A stretch of 64,000 nt of DNA from Niastella sp966212235 (GCA_966212235.1 CBIHPP010000006.1:124001-188000), one strand, 5' to 3'; positions 15,943 through 24,933 are shown, counted from the first letter of the stretch. The notes: a model not told the origin generated them from the sequence alone. Program-made: numbers and translations.

Positions 15943-17088
15943 ATGAAACTCTTTGATGTTTATCCAATCAATAACATCGCCATCGAAAAAGCCAAAGGCT
16001 CTTACGTATGGGATGACAAAGGGGAACAATACCTTGACCTGTATGGCGGTCATGCGGTAATTTCTATTGGCCATACCCATCCGCATTACGTTGAACGAAT
16101 TACGAAGCAATTAAGTAAAGTAGGCTTTTATTCCAACTCGGTTAAAATGCCTTTGCAGGAAGAACTGGCGGAAAAGCTGGGCAAATTATCAGGCAAACCC
16201 GACTATCAGTTATTCCTGATCAGCTCAGGCGCAGAAGCCAACGAAAACGCATTAAAGCTGGCCTCGTTTTACAACGGCCGCAAGAAAATAGTTGCCTTTA
16301 AAAAATCTTTTCACGGTAGAACCTCCCTGGCTGTTGCTGCCACCGACAACCCTTCTATTGTAGCTCCGGTGAACCAAACGCCGAATGTGATCTTTCTTCC
16401 CTTTAATGACGTAGCAGCGCTTGAAGCCTGCTTCGCTGAACAGGGATCAGAAATATCATCGGTGATCATCGAAGGCATACAGGGCGTGGGCGGCATCAAT
16501 GTAGCCAGCGAGTTATTTTTACAAGCCATCCGGCGGTTATGTACAGAACATAACGCCGTTTATATTGCCGACAGCGTGCAATGTGGTTATGGAAGAAGCG
16601 GTAAATTCTTTTCACACGATTACGCCGGTGTAGATGCAGACATTTACACCATGGCCAAAGGCATGGGTAATGGCTTTCCGGTTGCCGGCATTATCATTGC
16701 GCCGCATTTGCAACCCAAACACGGAATGCTGGGTACTACGTTTGGTGGCAATCACCTGGCATGTGCGGCTGCATTAGCGGTAGTAGAAGTAATAGAAAAA
16801 GAAAACCTGGTTCAGAATGCAGCTGAAACCGGAAAGTATTTGATGGATGAGCTGAAGAAGATACCCCAGTTACAGAATGTACGTGGCCGGGGTCTGATGA
16901 TCGGCTTTGATGTGCCGGAGGAATTGAAAGACCTCCGCAAGAACTTACTGTGGAAACACAAGATATTTACCGGTGAAGCCAAACCCAATGTGATCCGGTT
17001 ACTTCCATCATTGGCCTTGCGCAAAAAAGACGCAGACCAGTTACTGGAGGCCATAAGAGAAGAAATTCAGATCGGCGCCGAGGCGTAA
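15943..17088 (+). CDS. argD: acetylornithine (N-acylornithine) aminotransferase
   Basis: The frame opens at 15898, but the ATG at 15943 (MKLFDVYPINN) matches the usual N terminus of Bacteroidota ArgD and gives 381 residues. It is a class III PLP aminotransferase: YLDLYGGHAVISIGHTHP, SSGAEANENALKLA, KSFHGRTSLAVAAT, the Asp loop IADSVQCGYGRSGKFF and the PLP Lys in TMAKGMGNGFPVAG. It transfers an amino group from glutamate to N-acylglutamate semialdehyde. It is 45 bases past argC. The 138 bases to argF' hold two hairpins with common outer arms, which could uncouple expression of upstream and downstream operon genes. Confidence 0.95.
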   Translation: MKLFDVYPINNIAIEKAKGSYVWDDKGEQYLDLYGGHAVISIGHTHPHYVERITKQLSKVGFYSNSVKMPLQEELAEKLGKLSGKPDYQLFLISSGAEANENALKLASFYNGRKKIVAFKKSFHGRTSLAVAATDNPSIVAPVNQTPNVIFLPFNDVAALEACFAEQGSEISSVIIEGIQGVGGINVASELFLQAIRRLCTEHNAVYIADSVQCGYGRSGKFFSHDYAGVDADIYTMAKGMGNGFPVAGIIIAPHLQPKHGMLGTTFGGNHLACAAALAVVEVIEKENLVQNAAETGKYLMDELKKIPQLQNVRGRGLMIGFDVPEELKDLRKNLLWKHKIFTGEAKPNVIRLLPSLALRKKDADQLLEAIREEIQIGAEA

Positions 17089-17094
17089 ACCATA

Positions 17095-17129
17095 AAGGGT
17101 GGGTCTCCCTTGCAGGGAGGCTCACCCTT
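17095..17129. repeat. intergenic hairpin 1, argD-argF' gap
   Basis: A 16-base inverted repeat: AAGGGTGGGTCTCCCT (17095-17110), loop TGC, AGGGAGGCTCACCCTT (17114-17129). The two mismatches are G-U-compatible, which suggests pressure on an RNA fold. The outer arms AAGGGTG/CACCCTT are the same as in the next hairpin. Confidence 0.85.
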
Positions 17130-17142
17130 GGATCAAAACATG

Positions 17143-17182
17143 AAGGGTGAGCGCTCCGCCAGCCGGCGGAGCACCCACCCTT
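17143..17182. repeat. intergenic hairpin 2, with TCCGCC...GGCGGA core
   Basis: An 18-base inverted repeat: AAGGGTGAGCGCTCCGCC (17143-17160), centre AGCC, GGCGGAGCACCCACCCTT (17165-17182), again with two G-U-compatible mismatches. Its core TCCGCCAGCCGGCGGA (17155-17170) is a one-base variant of the palindrome TCCGCCAGCTGGCGGA found at 28546 and 54268. No T tract follows, so it is not a standard terminator. Confidence 0.85.
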
Positions 17183-17226
17183 GTCTCATAATCATTTTCA
17201 TCATCAAATTCCTTCCTGCTACAGGC

Positions 17227-18198
17227 ATGAAAAATTTTACAAGTGTTCACGATGTGCAGCAGCTTGATGCACTGGTAAAAAAAGCGCTGGCATACAAAGC
17301 CGCTCCTTTTAAAGATAAATCGTTGGGAGCCGGCAAGCGCATTGGTTTGTTGTTTTTGAACCCAAGTATGCGAACCCGCCTGAGCACCCAGATCGCTGCA
17401 CAGAACCTGGGCATGGAACCCATCGTATTCAACGTGGGACAGGAAGGCTGGGCCCTGGAATTTGAAGATGAAGCCATCATGAGCGGCAGCACGGTGGAAC
17501 ATGTGAAAGATGCAGCGCCCATCATGGGTAATTATTTTGACATTCTCGCCATTCGCACCTTCCCTTCTTTAAAGAACCGGGAAGACGACTACAGCGAACT
17601 GTATATAAAACAATTCATCAAGTACGCGGGCATTCCGGTAGTAAGTCTCGAAAGTGCTACACTGCATCCATTACAAAGCTTAACGGATATTATTACGATC
17701 ACCGAGTGTTTAAATACAACGCCCCTGCCCGCAGGCAAAAAGCCAAAGATCGTGCTTACCTGGGCGCCGCATGTAAAACCGTTGCCGCAATGCGTTGCCA
17801 ATAGTTTTGCCCAATGGGTAAACGCCTGGGGACAAGCTGATTTTGTGATCACCCATCCCGAGGACTATGAACTGGATGAACAATTTACCAAAGGCGCTAC
17901 CATTACACACAACCAGGATGAAGCCTTAAAAGATGCCGACTTTGTATATGTGAAGAACTGGAGCACCTTCCAGGATTATGGCAAAATTTATTGTAACGAT
18001 CCGGAGTGGATGCTTAACCAGGAAAAGCTGGCCATCACCAATAACGCCAAAGTAATGCATTGTTTGCCGGTACGGCGTAATGTGGAATTAAGCGATGAAA
18101 TACTGGACAGCAAGAACAGCATTGTAACCCAGGAAGCTTCTAACCGCATATGGGCAGCCCAGGCTGTACTGAGTGAAATATTAGAATCTCAACAATAA
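17227..18198 (+). CDS. argF': N-acylornithine (acetyl/succinyl) carbamoyltransferase, ArgF'-type
   Basis: The longer frame from 17110 runs through the hairpins; ATG 17227 gives MKNFTSVHDV and 323 residues. The carbamoyl-phosphate motif SMRTR is at 47-51, and the second-domain motifs HPLQSLTDI, LTWAPHVKPLPQ, NNAKVMHCLPVRRN follow. The long insert between domains and the HPLQ/WAPHP-type pattern place it with the N-succinyl/N-acetylornithine carbamoyltransferases rather than classical ornithine carbamoyltransferase. The position described as deciding acetyl versus succinyl use (Pro90 in the Bacteroides fragilis enzyme, Glu in Xanthomonas) is Val90 here, by my reading; that alignment needs checking. 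The product is N-acyl-citrulline. Confidence 0.9.
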   Translation: MKNFTSVHDVQQLDALVKKALAYKAAPFKDKSLGAGKRIGLLFLNPSMRTRLSTQIAAQNLGMEPIVFNVGQEGWALEFEDEAIMSGSTVEHVKDAAPIMGNYFDILAIRTFPSLKNREDDYSELYIKQFIKYAGIPVVSLESATLHPLQSLTDIITITECLNTTPLPAGKKPKIVLTWAPHVKPLPQCVANSFAQWVNAWGQADFVITHPEDYELDEQFTKGATITHNQDEALKDADFVYVKNWSTFQDYGKIYCNDPEWMLNQEKLAITNNAKVMHCLPVRRNVELSDEILDSKNSIVTQEASNRIWAAQAVLSEILESQQ

Positions 18199-18209
18199 AC
18201 CAGCATCCC

Positions 18210-18995
18210 GTGTCAGCATTATATGTTGTTAAGATAGGCGGTAATATCATTGATGATGAAAAGAAGCTATCGTCTTTCCTGAAGGATTTTGCAGCTGTAA
18301 AGGGGCATAAGATCCTCATACACGGCGGTGGCAAACTGGCTACCAAACTGGCCGAACAAATGAACATCCCACAACAGATGGTCGACGGTCGCCGCATAAC
18401 CGATGCAGAAACCCTGAAGATCGTAACAATGGTATATGCCGGTTATATCAATAAAAACGTAGTGGCGCAATTACAGGCAAACAACTGCAATGCCATAGGG
18501 CTGTGTGGCGCCGATGGCAACATCATACAGGCGCATAAACGCAAGGTTGGCAGCATTGATTATGGTTTTGCCGGTGACGTAGATGCCATTAATACCACCC
18601 TGTTGAAAAGCATTCTCGATCAGCAGGTGTCGGTTGTTCTGGCGCCCATTACACACGATCAAAAAGGACAATTGCTGAACACCAACGCAGATACCATTGC
18701 ACAGGAAGTAGCCAACGCCATGAGTACCCTGTATGATGTGCAATTGATCTATTCGTTTGAAAAAAGCGGTGTGTTGCTCGATGCCAATGATGATAGCACG
18801 GTGATACCGTCTATTAACCCAACGTATTACCAGCAATTAAAAACAGAACAAAAAATATTCGCCGGCATGATCCCCAAACTGGATAATGCTTTTGCCGCCC
18901 TGAATAAAGGGGTAAAAAAAGTGATCATTGGCAAAGCGGAACAGTTAACGGATCTGATTACCGGTAAGGCAGGAACAAGCATTGTACATGAGTAA
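18210..18995 (+). CDS. argB: acetylglutamate (N-acylglutamate) kinase
   Basis: A 261-residue amino-acid kinase phosphorylating N-acylglutamate. Visible are KIGGNIID at the N terminus, HGGGKLATKLAEQ, the substrate loop MVDGRRITDAETLKIV, GLCGADGNII, and NTNADTIAQEVANA; the C terminus has IFAGMIPKL. The start is a GTG at 18210, the only start consistent with the family N terminus (M/V-SALYVVKIGG) and 11 bases after argF'. The last 8 bases overlap the ATG of the next gene, indicating translational coupling. Confidence 0.94.
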   Translation: MSALYVVKIGGNIIDDEKKLSSFLKDFAAVKGHKILIHGGGKLATKLAEQMNIPQQMVDGRRITDAETLKIVTMVYAGYINKNVVAQLQANNCNAIGLCGADGNIIQAHKRKVGSIDYGFAGDVDAINTTLLKSILDQQVSVVLAPITHDQKGQLLNTNADTIAQEVANAMSTLYDVQLIYSFEKSGVLLDANDDSTVIPSINPTYYQQLKTEQKIFAGMIPKLDNAFAALNKGVKKVIIGKAEQLTDLITGKAGTSIVHE

Positions 18996-20064
18996 AGATA
19001 ATTTACATACACTACAGCAAAGCGCCATTGAATTACTCAGGCAGCTGATCAGCACCCCTTCCTTTAGCAAAGAAGAGGATAAAACGGCCGCGATCATTAC
19101 AACATTCCTTGAAAAACATGGCGTGGCTGTAAAAAGTGTTAAGCATAATATATATGCCCGCAATGCGCATTTCGACGACAGTAAGCCCACCATCTTATTG
19201 AATTCCCACCACGATACAGTAAAGCCCAATAAGAACTATACCCTCGATCCGTTTACCCCGATTGAAAAAGACGGGAAATTGTTCGGCCTGGGCAGCAATG
19301 ATGCAGGTGGTCCATTGGTTGCGTTGATAGCTACCTTCCTGTATTTCAATCAGCAACCCGATTTGAAATATAACCTGGTGCTGGCGGCTTCAGCCGAAGA
19401 AGAGATCAGCGGGAAAGACGGGATAGAACTGGTGTTACCACATATCGGCACTATCGAGTGCGCCATTGTAGGCGAGCCTACCCAAATGCAAATGGCCGTA
19501 GCCGAAAGAGGACTGATGGTACTCGATTGCATTGCCCATGGCAAAGCGGGACATGCTGCACGCAACGAAGGACTGAATTCAATATACAAAGCCCTGAAAG
19601 ATATTGAGTGGTTTCAGACATACCAATTCCCTAAGGTATCTGACCTGCTGGGGCCGGTAAAGATGAGTGTGACGGTCATTGAAACCGATAATAAACAGCA
19701 TAACGTGGTACCGGCCCATTGTAAGTTTGTGGTAGATACGCGGGTGAATGAGCTGTATTCGTTTGAAGATATACTGGAAACCATTCACCAGCACGTACAG
19801 TGCGAAGTAGTACCGCGCAGCACGCGCCTGCGCTCTACTTCTATTGCCGTGGACCATGCATTGATAAGATCCGGTGTATCGTTAGGCAGAACCTATTACG
19901 GCTCCCCTACTACATCAGACAAGGCGCTGATGCCTTTTCCCGCTTTAAAGATGGGACCTGGCGATTCGGCCCGCAGCCATACCGCTGATGAATATATCTT
20001 TATTGACGAAGTGAAGGAAGGGATTGAATTGTATGTGCGCTTACTTGAAAAAATTCTGAATTAA
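18988..20064 (+). CDS. argE: M20 family N-acyl-citrulline/ornithine deacylase (ArgE-like)
   Basis: ATG 18988 (MSKDNLHTLQQSA) gives 358 residues; the upstream TTG at 18982 is less likely. It is an M20 metallohydrolase: metal ligand motifs NSHHDTV, GLGSNDAGGP, AASAEEEISGKDG and the His near the end in SARSHTADEYIFIDE, with the GKAGHAARNEG dimerisation-domain motif. Because the operon's transcarbamylase acts on N-acylornithine, the natural substrate is probably N-acyl-citrulline rather than N-acetylornithine. It overlaps argB by 8 bases and is 18 bases before argH. A DapE-type activity is less likely in this context. Confidence 0.9.
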   Translation: MSKDNLHTLQQSAIELLRQLISTPSFSKEEDKTAAIITTFLEKHGVAVKSVKHNIYARNAHFDDSKPTILLNSHHDTVKPNKNYTLDPFTPIEKDGKLFGLGSNDAGGPLVALIATFLYFNQQPDLKYNLVLAASAEEEISGKDGIELVLPHIGTIECAIVGEPTQMQMAVAERGLMVLDCIAHGKAGHAARNEGLNSIYKALKDIEWFQTYQFPKVSDLLGPVKMSVTVIETDNKQHNVVPAHCKFVVDTRVNELYSFEDILETIHQHVQCEVVPRSTRLRSTSIAVDHALIRSGVSLGRTYYGSPTTSDKALMPFPALKMGPGDSARSHTADEYIFIDEVKEGIELYVRLLEKILN

Positions 20065-20082
20065 ACCAGCAAAAAAAGTACT

Positions 20083-21384
20083 ATGAAGCTGTGGAGCAAA
20101 GAATCTACCAACACATCGCAGTTAGTTGAACAATTCACCGTTGGCCGCGATAAGGAATTCGATATCCTGCTCGCAAAATATGATGTGCAGGGTTCCATGG
20201 CGCATGTACGCATGCTGGGCGAAGTAGGTTTAATGTCGAAAGATGAAGCCGACGTAGCCATAAAAGGATTGGAGGAAATTGCAGCTGATATTGAGCACGG
20301 CCGGTTTGTGATTGAAGAAGGCATTGAAGATATACACTCCCAGGTTGAATTTATACTGACCCAACGCATAGGCGATGCTGGTAAAAAAATACATAGCGGC
20401 CGCAGCCGCAACGACCAGGTAGCGGTTGATATCAAATTATACCTGCGGTCAGAAGTGCTGGCGGTAAAAGAAGAAGTAAAACAATCCTTTGACCTGCTGA
20501 TAGCCCAGAGCGAAAAGTTCAAAGACCATTTATTACCGGGCTATACGCACTTACAAATTGCCATGCCTTCATCATTTGGTTTATGGCTGGGCGCTTATGC
20601 CGAAAGCCTTACCGATGATATGGAAACACTGGCGGCCGCCTACCAGGTAGCCAATAAAAATCCATTAGGCAGTGGCGCCGGATATGGATCTTCTTTTCCT
20701 TTAAACAGAAAACGTACTACAGAATTATTGGGTTTTAAAACATTAAACTGGAACTCTGTTTATGCCCAAATGAGCCGGGGCAAAACAGAAAAAGTAATTG
20801 CAACCGCGCTGGCTGGTATTGCCGGTACCATTGGCCGCCTGGCCATGGATTGCTGTTTGTATATCAACCAGAATTTCGGGTTCATATCTTTTCCCACTGA
20901 TTTAACCACCGGCAGCAGTATTATGCCGCATAAGAAAAATCCTGATGTGTTTGAACTGATCAGGGCTAAATGCAACCGTCTGCAGGCTGTACCCAACGAA
21001 TTATCGCTGCTGCTGGCGAATCTGCCATCAGGCTATCACCGCGATCTGCAGCTTACCAAGGAAATATTATTTCCGGCCATTGAGGAACTAAAGGCCTGTC
21101 TGCAAATGACGCGGTTAATGCTTGAGAACCTGTCGGTAAAAAGCAATATCCTTGATGATGAAAAATACAAATACCTGTTCAGCGTGGAAGCTGTGAACGA
21201 ACTGGTGAACAAAGGCATTCCTTTCCGCGAGGCGTATAAACAGGTTGGTAACGAAATCGAAAATGGCACATTTACCTTCGATTATAAAAAACAATTACAC
21301 CATACGCACGAAGGCAGCATCGGCAATTTATGCAATGATGAAATTGTGCAGGTAATGAATGGGGTATTGAACAAGTTTGTTTAG
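20083..21384 (+). CDS. argH: argininosuccinate lyase
   Basis: A 433-residue member of the fumarase/aspartase superfamily, splitting argininosuccinate into arginine and fumarate; last gene of the operon. Diagnostic segments are LWSKESTNTSQLVEQFTVGRD, IEDIHSQVEFIL, IHSGRSRNDQVAVD, GYTHLQIAMPSSFGLWL, and the superfamily signature GSSIMPHKKNPD. The C-terminal HEGSIGNL segment is also present. A run of short words (AGCC, AAAGC, AAAGCC, AAAGC) and then a strong shared terminator follow the stop codon. Confidence 0.96.
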   Translation: MKLWSKESTNTSQLVEQFTVGRDKEFDILLAKYDVQGSMAHVRMLGEVGLMSKDEADVAIKGLEEIAADIEHGRFVIEEGIEDIHSQVEFILTQRIGDAGKKIHSGRSRNDQVAVDIKLYLRSEVLAVKEEVKQSFDLLIAQSEKFKDHLLPGYTHLQIAMPSSFGLWLGAYAESLTDDMETLAAAYQVANKNPLGSGAGYGSSFPLNRKRTTELLGFKTLNWNSVYAQMSRGKTEKVIATALAGIAGTIGRLAMDCCLYINQNFGFISFPTDLTTGSSIMPHKKNPDVFELIRAKCNRLQAVPNELSLLLANLPSGYHRDLQLTKEILFPAIEELKACLQMTRLMLENLSVKSNILDDEKYKYLFSVEAVNELVNKGIPFREAYKQVGNEIENGTFTFDYKKQLHHTHEGSIGNLCNDEIVQVMNGVLNKFV

Positions 21385-21443
21385 TGTATCATTAGCTGCA
21401 AGCCTAAAGCTCAAAGCCAAAAGCAATACAAAGCATTTAAACG

Positions 21444-21475
21444 AAAAGGCATCCGGATTTACCTGGATGCCTTTT
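21444..21475. terminator. bidirectional terminator between argH and the M28 peptidase
   Basis: AAAAGGCATCC (21444-21454) pairs with GGATGCCTTTT (21465-21475) around a 10-base loop, with T-rich flank on the plus strand and the A-run on the left giving T on the minus strand. It serves the two convergent units. Confidence 0.85.
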
Positions 21476-21498
21476 CTTATATAAACTATTTGTATTTT

Positions 21499-22785
21499 TT
21501 ACCGCTTCAAACTTTCGCTGGTAACCCTCGCAGGTGTATCCTTTCCAGCAACTATAGACGTTGAACTAATGGCAATGGCCCTGATGATGGCCGCCATATT
21601 GTTCATATCCAGCGTTTCAATTTCGTCTTCCTGTGTATGGTAAAATTTCTCGCTATCCATTTTTGAGGTGGAAATGGTATGTGCCGGTACGCCCAGCCTT
21701 GCCAGGGTAGCATTATCGCTTCTGTAAAACAATTGCTGATCGGGATAAGGATCGGGATAGAATTTAAAACTGGTTCCCTCCAGGTTCTTCTCCAGTATCT
21801 TGCCCATATCGGTTTTTTCATACCCGGTTATAAATGCAGAGTTAGTGCCCCACTTGCTTTCGGTACCGATCATTTCAATATTAAACATCGCCATCACCTG
21901 GTCGGGATTGAACTGCTGTGAAAAGTAATTCGAGCCAAACCCACCGCTTTCTTCACCGGTAAATGCGGCAAAGATGATGGTACGTTCGTTATTCTTTTGT
22001 TTTGCAAAATAGTTGGCCAGCACAATCACCGCAGTAGTACCCGCTGCATCGTCATTGGCGCCGTTGTAAATGCTGTCACCGGCGGCGTTTGCTTTGCCAA
22101 CACCCAGGTGATCGTAGTGCCCGGAGAAAATAACATACTCCTCTTTTTTTGATTTGCCCGGTAAAATACCAACCACATTTTTCAGGGGCGTTCCGGATAC
22201 TGTTTGCTTATATTGGATCGTGTACTCTCCTGCTTCTTCACTGGCCAGCACCAGTACAATATTGCCTTTGGGCGAAAACAGCGAACGGCCCCTCTTTATT
22301 CTTTCAAACAAAGCACGTTGTGCCGTATCAACCATGAGTAAGTAATCGCCGCCAGTGCGCTGCAACCGGCTTAACAGGATGTTCAGGGTATCTTTGGCAT
22401 GAACGACGATCTGTTTATAACCAGATGCCTGGTTAATCGATAATTCTTCTTTGGCAGTCAATGCCGCCATGTTCTTTTCATCAAGGGTTTTTCCATTCAT
22501 TATACCACCCGCGGAAACCGGGGTATTACGCATCATGGAAAATTCCTGTAAATACGAATTTCCGGTTACAGGCTGTAAACCGGCCTTCTTAAATTCAGCA
22601 GCAATAAATTCAGCAGCCCTGTCTATTTCGGGAGAAAATACCTTGCGGCCCCGCATGGCATCGGAAGACAATGTTTTTTCAATTCGTTCTACTTCTTTGG
22701 CATTAATGATCTTATCGATAGTTTGAGAGAATGTTGTTTGCTTAACAAGAAGCAATAGGATAAAGTAACAGAAGCGCTTAACCAT
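21499..22785 (-). CDS. secreted M28 family zinc peptidase
   Basis: A 428-residue protein with a signal peptide (MVKRFCYFILLLLVKQTTFSQ). The catalytic domain shows the M28 metal-binding sites: GHYDHLG (His, Asp), NGANDDAAGT (bridging Asp), FTGEESGGFGS (Glu pair), and the late His in FYHTQEDEIET. Between about residues 90 and 190 is a PA-like insert region. It hydrolyses peptides or aminopeptide ends outside the cytoplasm. Start ATG 22785. It is a single-gene unit; the word-repeat hairpin at 22838-22918 separates it from the response regulator gene, which also reads leftward. Confidence 0.92.
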   Translation of the reverse strand: MVKRFCYFILLLLVKQTTFSQTIDKIINAKEVERIEKTLSSDAMRGRKVFSPEIDRAAEFIAAEFKKAGLQPVTGNSYLQEFSMMRNTPVSAGGIMNGKTLDEKNMAALTAKEELSINQASGYKQIVVHAKDTLNILLSRLQRTGGDYLLMVDTAQRALFERIKRGRSLFSPKGNIVLVLASEEAGEYTIQYKQTVSGTPLKNVVGILPGKSKKEEYVIFSGHYDHLGVGKANAAGDSIYNGANDDAAGTTAVIVLANYFAKQKNNERTIIFAAFTGEESGGFGSNYFSQQFNPDQVMAMFNIEMIGTESKWGTNSAFITGYEKTDMGKILEKNLEGTSFKFYPDPYPDQQLFYRSDNATLARLGVPAHTISTSKMDSEKFYHTQEDEIETLDMNNMAAIIRAIAISSTSIVAGKDTPARVTSESLKR

Positions 22786-22837
22786 GCATAATTATTTATC
22801 AGAATTCAAAAAAATATTTCAGCCTAATAATTGAAAG

Positions 22838-22918
22838 CAGAACGCTTAATGCCGAACGCTAAACGCCAATACAATGATCAGCTTTTGCGTTATGCGTTAA
22901 GCGTTCCGCGTTTAGCGT
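22838..22918. repeat. inverted word-repeat cluster (AACGCTTAA / CTAAACGC words)
   Basis: The left arm (22838-22867) holds GAACGCTTAATGC and CGAACGCTAAACGC; the right arm (22886-22918) is the inverse of CGCTAAACGC, GGAACGCTTAACGC and ATAACGC. The arms share words but in a different order, so the inverted repeat is built from degenerate tandem words. Confidence 0.75.
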
Positions 22919-22921
22919 ATT

Positions 22922-23656
22922 TCACAAACTCATCATTTCCTTGAACTTCACTGTTTGGCGGCGGCTCACTTCTATTTTTTCCCCGCCTTTCAGTTCCAGC
23001 AACAAACCGCCATTAAAGTACGGTTCAATTTTATCGATCAAACGCAGGTTCACAATATGTTTACGATTGGCCCTGAAGAATGTTTTTTCATCGAGCCGCT
23101 CTTCCAGTGCATTCAGCGATTTTAAAATAAGCGGTTTATTCGGTCCAAAATATACTTTGGCATAGTTGCCAACGCTTTCAAACAAACGGATATCGCTCAG
23201 CTTTACAAACCAGCAACGCTCCCCGTCCTTTACAAACACCTGGTCGTTCTCACTTAAAATACTCCGGTTAAAATTTACCGGTACCATGGGTCCCTGTTCA
23301 CGCTCTTCCTGCAGGTGCAGCTTCTGAATGGCGTCAGCCAGGCGCTTGGGTTCTACCGGTTTCAACAGGTAGTCGAGCGCATTAACTTCAAATGCTTTCA
23401 AGGCATATTCATCATAGGCCGTGGTAAAAATAACGTGCGGGGCTTTGTCAAGCTCCGACAGCATATCAAAACCGGTTTTACCAGGCATCTGTATATCAAG
23501 AAATATCAGATCGGGATTTATATTCTCAATCTTTTCTACCCCTTCCCCGGCATTGCTTGCCTCCGCTACCACTTCAATTTCAGGAAAGTCCATAAGCAGT
23601 TTCCGCAGCTCACTTCGGGCCAGCCGTTCGTCGTCGATAATGATGGCTTTAATCAT
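22922..23656 (-). CDS. LytTR-family response regulator
   Basis: A 244-residue two-component regulator. The N-terminal receiver has the acidic pair IIIDDE and phosphoacceptor Asp54 (LIFLDIQMPGKTG), then FTTAYDEYALKAF with the switch Thr and NALDYLLKP with the conserved Lys. The C-terminal LytTR DNA-binding domain (about 130-244) has RCWFVKLSDIRLFESVGNYAKVYF, RANRKHIVNL and RRQTVKFKEM. It is 8 bases downstream of the histidine kinase gene on the same strand, so the two form a LytS/LytR-like pair. The target genes are unknown. Confidence 0.94.
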   Translation of the reverse strand: MIKAIIIDDERLARSELRKLLMDFPEIEVVAEASNAGEGVEKIENINPDLIFLDIQMPGKTGFDMLSELDKAPHVIFTTAYDEYALKAFEVNALDYLLKPVEPKRLADAIQKLHLQEEREQGPMVPVNFNRSILSENDQVFVKDGERCWFVKLSDIRLFESVGNYAKVYFGPNKPLILKSLNALEERLDEKTFFRANRKHIVNLRLIDKIEPYFNGGLLLELKGGEKIEVSRRQTVKFKEMMSL

Positions 23657-23664
23657 AACTGGTT

Positions 23665-24720
23665 TTATTTAATTTCTACGGGGATCAGTATCCGTGCTTC
23701 CACTAAATCGGCCCCCACTTGCTTTATTTCAAAATTAGCCTTTTCGCCAAACAATAACTGCAACCGGTTTTTGGTGCTGAGCAATCCAAACCCATCCCCC
23801 TCTTTTACATAACCGTTCAGGTATCCGGTGTTCAATACGACCAGTTCATGGAAATCATCTTTAAAATCCGAGATCACTCTTACCACACCCCCGCCGATCT
23901 GTTTGCCGATACCATGCTTAATGGCATTTTCAACCAGCGTTTGCAGCATCATGGGCGGCACCGGTTGATCGAGGGTATCTTCATCGATCTGGTATTCAAT
24001 TTTCAGCCGCTCTTCAAAACGGATATATTCCAAAGCCAGATAATCTTTTACAATACCAAGCTCTTTTTCAAACGGAACAGTCTCTACTTTTTCGGCCTGC
24101 ATACTGCTGCGCAAAATATTGCTGAGTTCGGTGATGGCATTGCGGGCGCGATTAGGATTTTCATCGATCAATGCCCGGATGCTGTTAAGCGCATTAAAAA
24201 TAAAATGTGGATTTATATGCGCTTTTATGGTTTTCAACTCCAGCTCTTTCACCAGCGATTCAAGCCGTATTTTATCCAGTTGCGCCTGCCGGGTCTTTAA
24301 AATATAGTGATAGGCAAAATAGATCAGGTTCCAGATAAGAACAAACGTGAAACAGCCCATCGATGCCCGCATGATCTTATTGAACAGCGTAAGCGATTTT
24401 TGCCGCTCTGCCTCTATATTCAGCAACTGTTCCATGGTAGCGCCAATGGTTGCGTATATCAACGCGAACAGGATAGAAATAAAGAATATATAAAACACCT
24501 GCTCATTCACTGGTTTATCAACAAACTTAAATTCCTGGATAAAATAACGCATGCCATGCGTTACCAGAAAACCAATGATGGCCTCGGCTACCAACACGTG
24601 GTAGAACCAGGCCGTTTCGCGGGTTCGCAGGGTCAGGTAAAAAAAGATGTACACTAAAATGAAGGCGCTCCAGCCTACAAACTGGCAAATCCAGTAATAT
24701 GGAATTCTCTTCTTTATCAT
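23665..24720 (-). CDS. LytS-like sensor histidine kinase
   Basis: ATG 24720 (MIKKRIPYYWICQ) is preferred over the TTG at 24750 because a -7 site (TAGATTTG) overlaps the latter. The 351-residue protein has four predicted membrane spans in the first 150 residues, then the His_kinase box with HINPHFIFNALNSIRALID, where the first His after KA is the phosphoacceptor, and a HATPase_c domain with LVENAIKHGIG and GDGFGLLSTKNRL. It is upstream of the LytTR regulator by 8 bases. The signal sensed is not evident, since there is no periplasmic sensor domain. Confidence 0.93.
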   Translation of the reverse strand: MIKKRIPYYWICQFVGWSAFILVYIFFYLTLRTRETAWFYHVLVAEAIIGFLVTHGMRYFIQEFKFVDKPVNEQVFYIFFISILFALIYATIGATMEQLLNIEAERQKSLTLFNKIMRASMGCFTFVLIWNLIYFAYHYILKTRQAQLDKIRLESLVKELELKTIKAHINPHFIFNALNSIRALIDENPNRARNAITELSNILRSSMQAEKVETVPFEKELGIVKDYLALEYIRFEERLKIEYQIDEDTLDQPVPPMMLQTLVENAIKHGIGKQIGGGVVRVISDFKDDFHELVVLNTGYLNGYVKEGDGFGLLSTKNRLQLLFGEKANFEIKQVGADLVEARILIPVEIK

Positions 24721-24737
24721 ACTTGTTGGAACTGTAA

Positions 24738-24745
24738 CAAATCTA
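24738..24745 (-). promoter_or_regulatory. putative -7 promoter element of the kinase-regulator pair
   Basis: The minus strand reads TAGATTTG, matching TAnnTTTG, 18-25 bases upstream of the ATG at 24720. This position rules out the upstream TTG as the start codon. Confidence 0.55.
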
Positions 24746-24933
24746 GGCAATTAGCCCGCTCTGGTTCTGTAATTGGGATATGTGGCGGTATAAATAGGTT
24801 ACCGGCACTACAAAGTAGTAAAATTGTCAGGAATATGATACGTATTTTATCGGCAGCTCAATATTGTTGGCCCAGGCACGTTTTTTTGTTGTGTTAAAAT
24901 ATTCCCTTTATTAGGGCTCATGATTTAAAGCTG

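Noticed and set aside
17110..17226. Longer N terminus for argF'
   Set aside because: It would translate the two hairpins; the family N terminus begins at ATG 17227.
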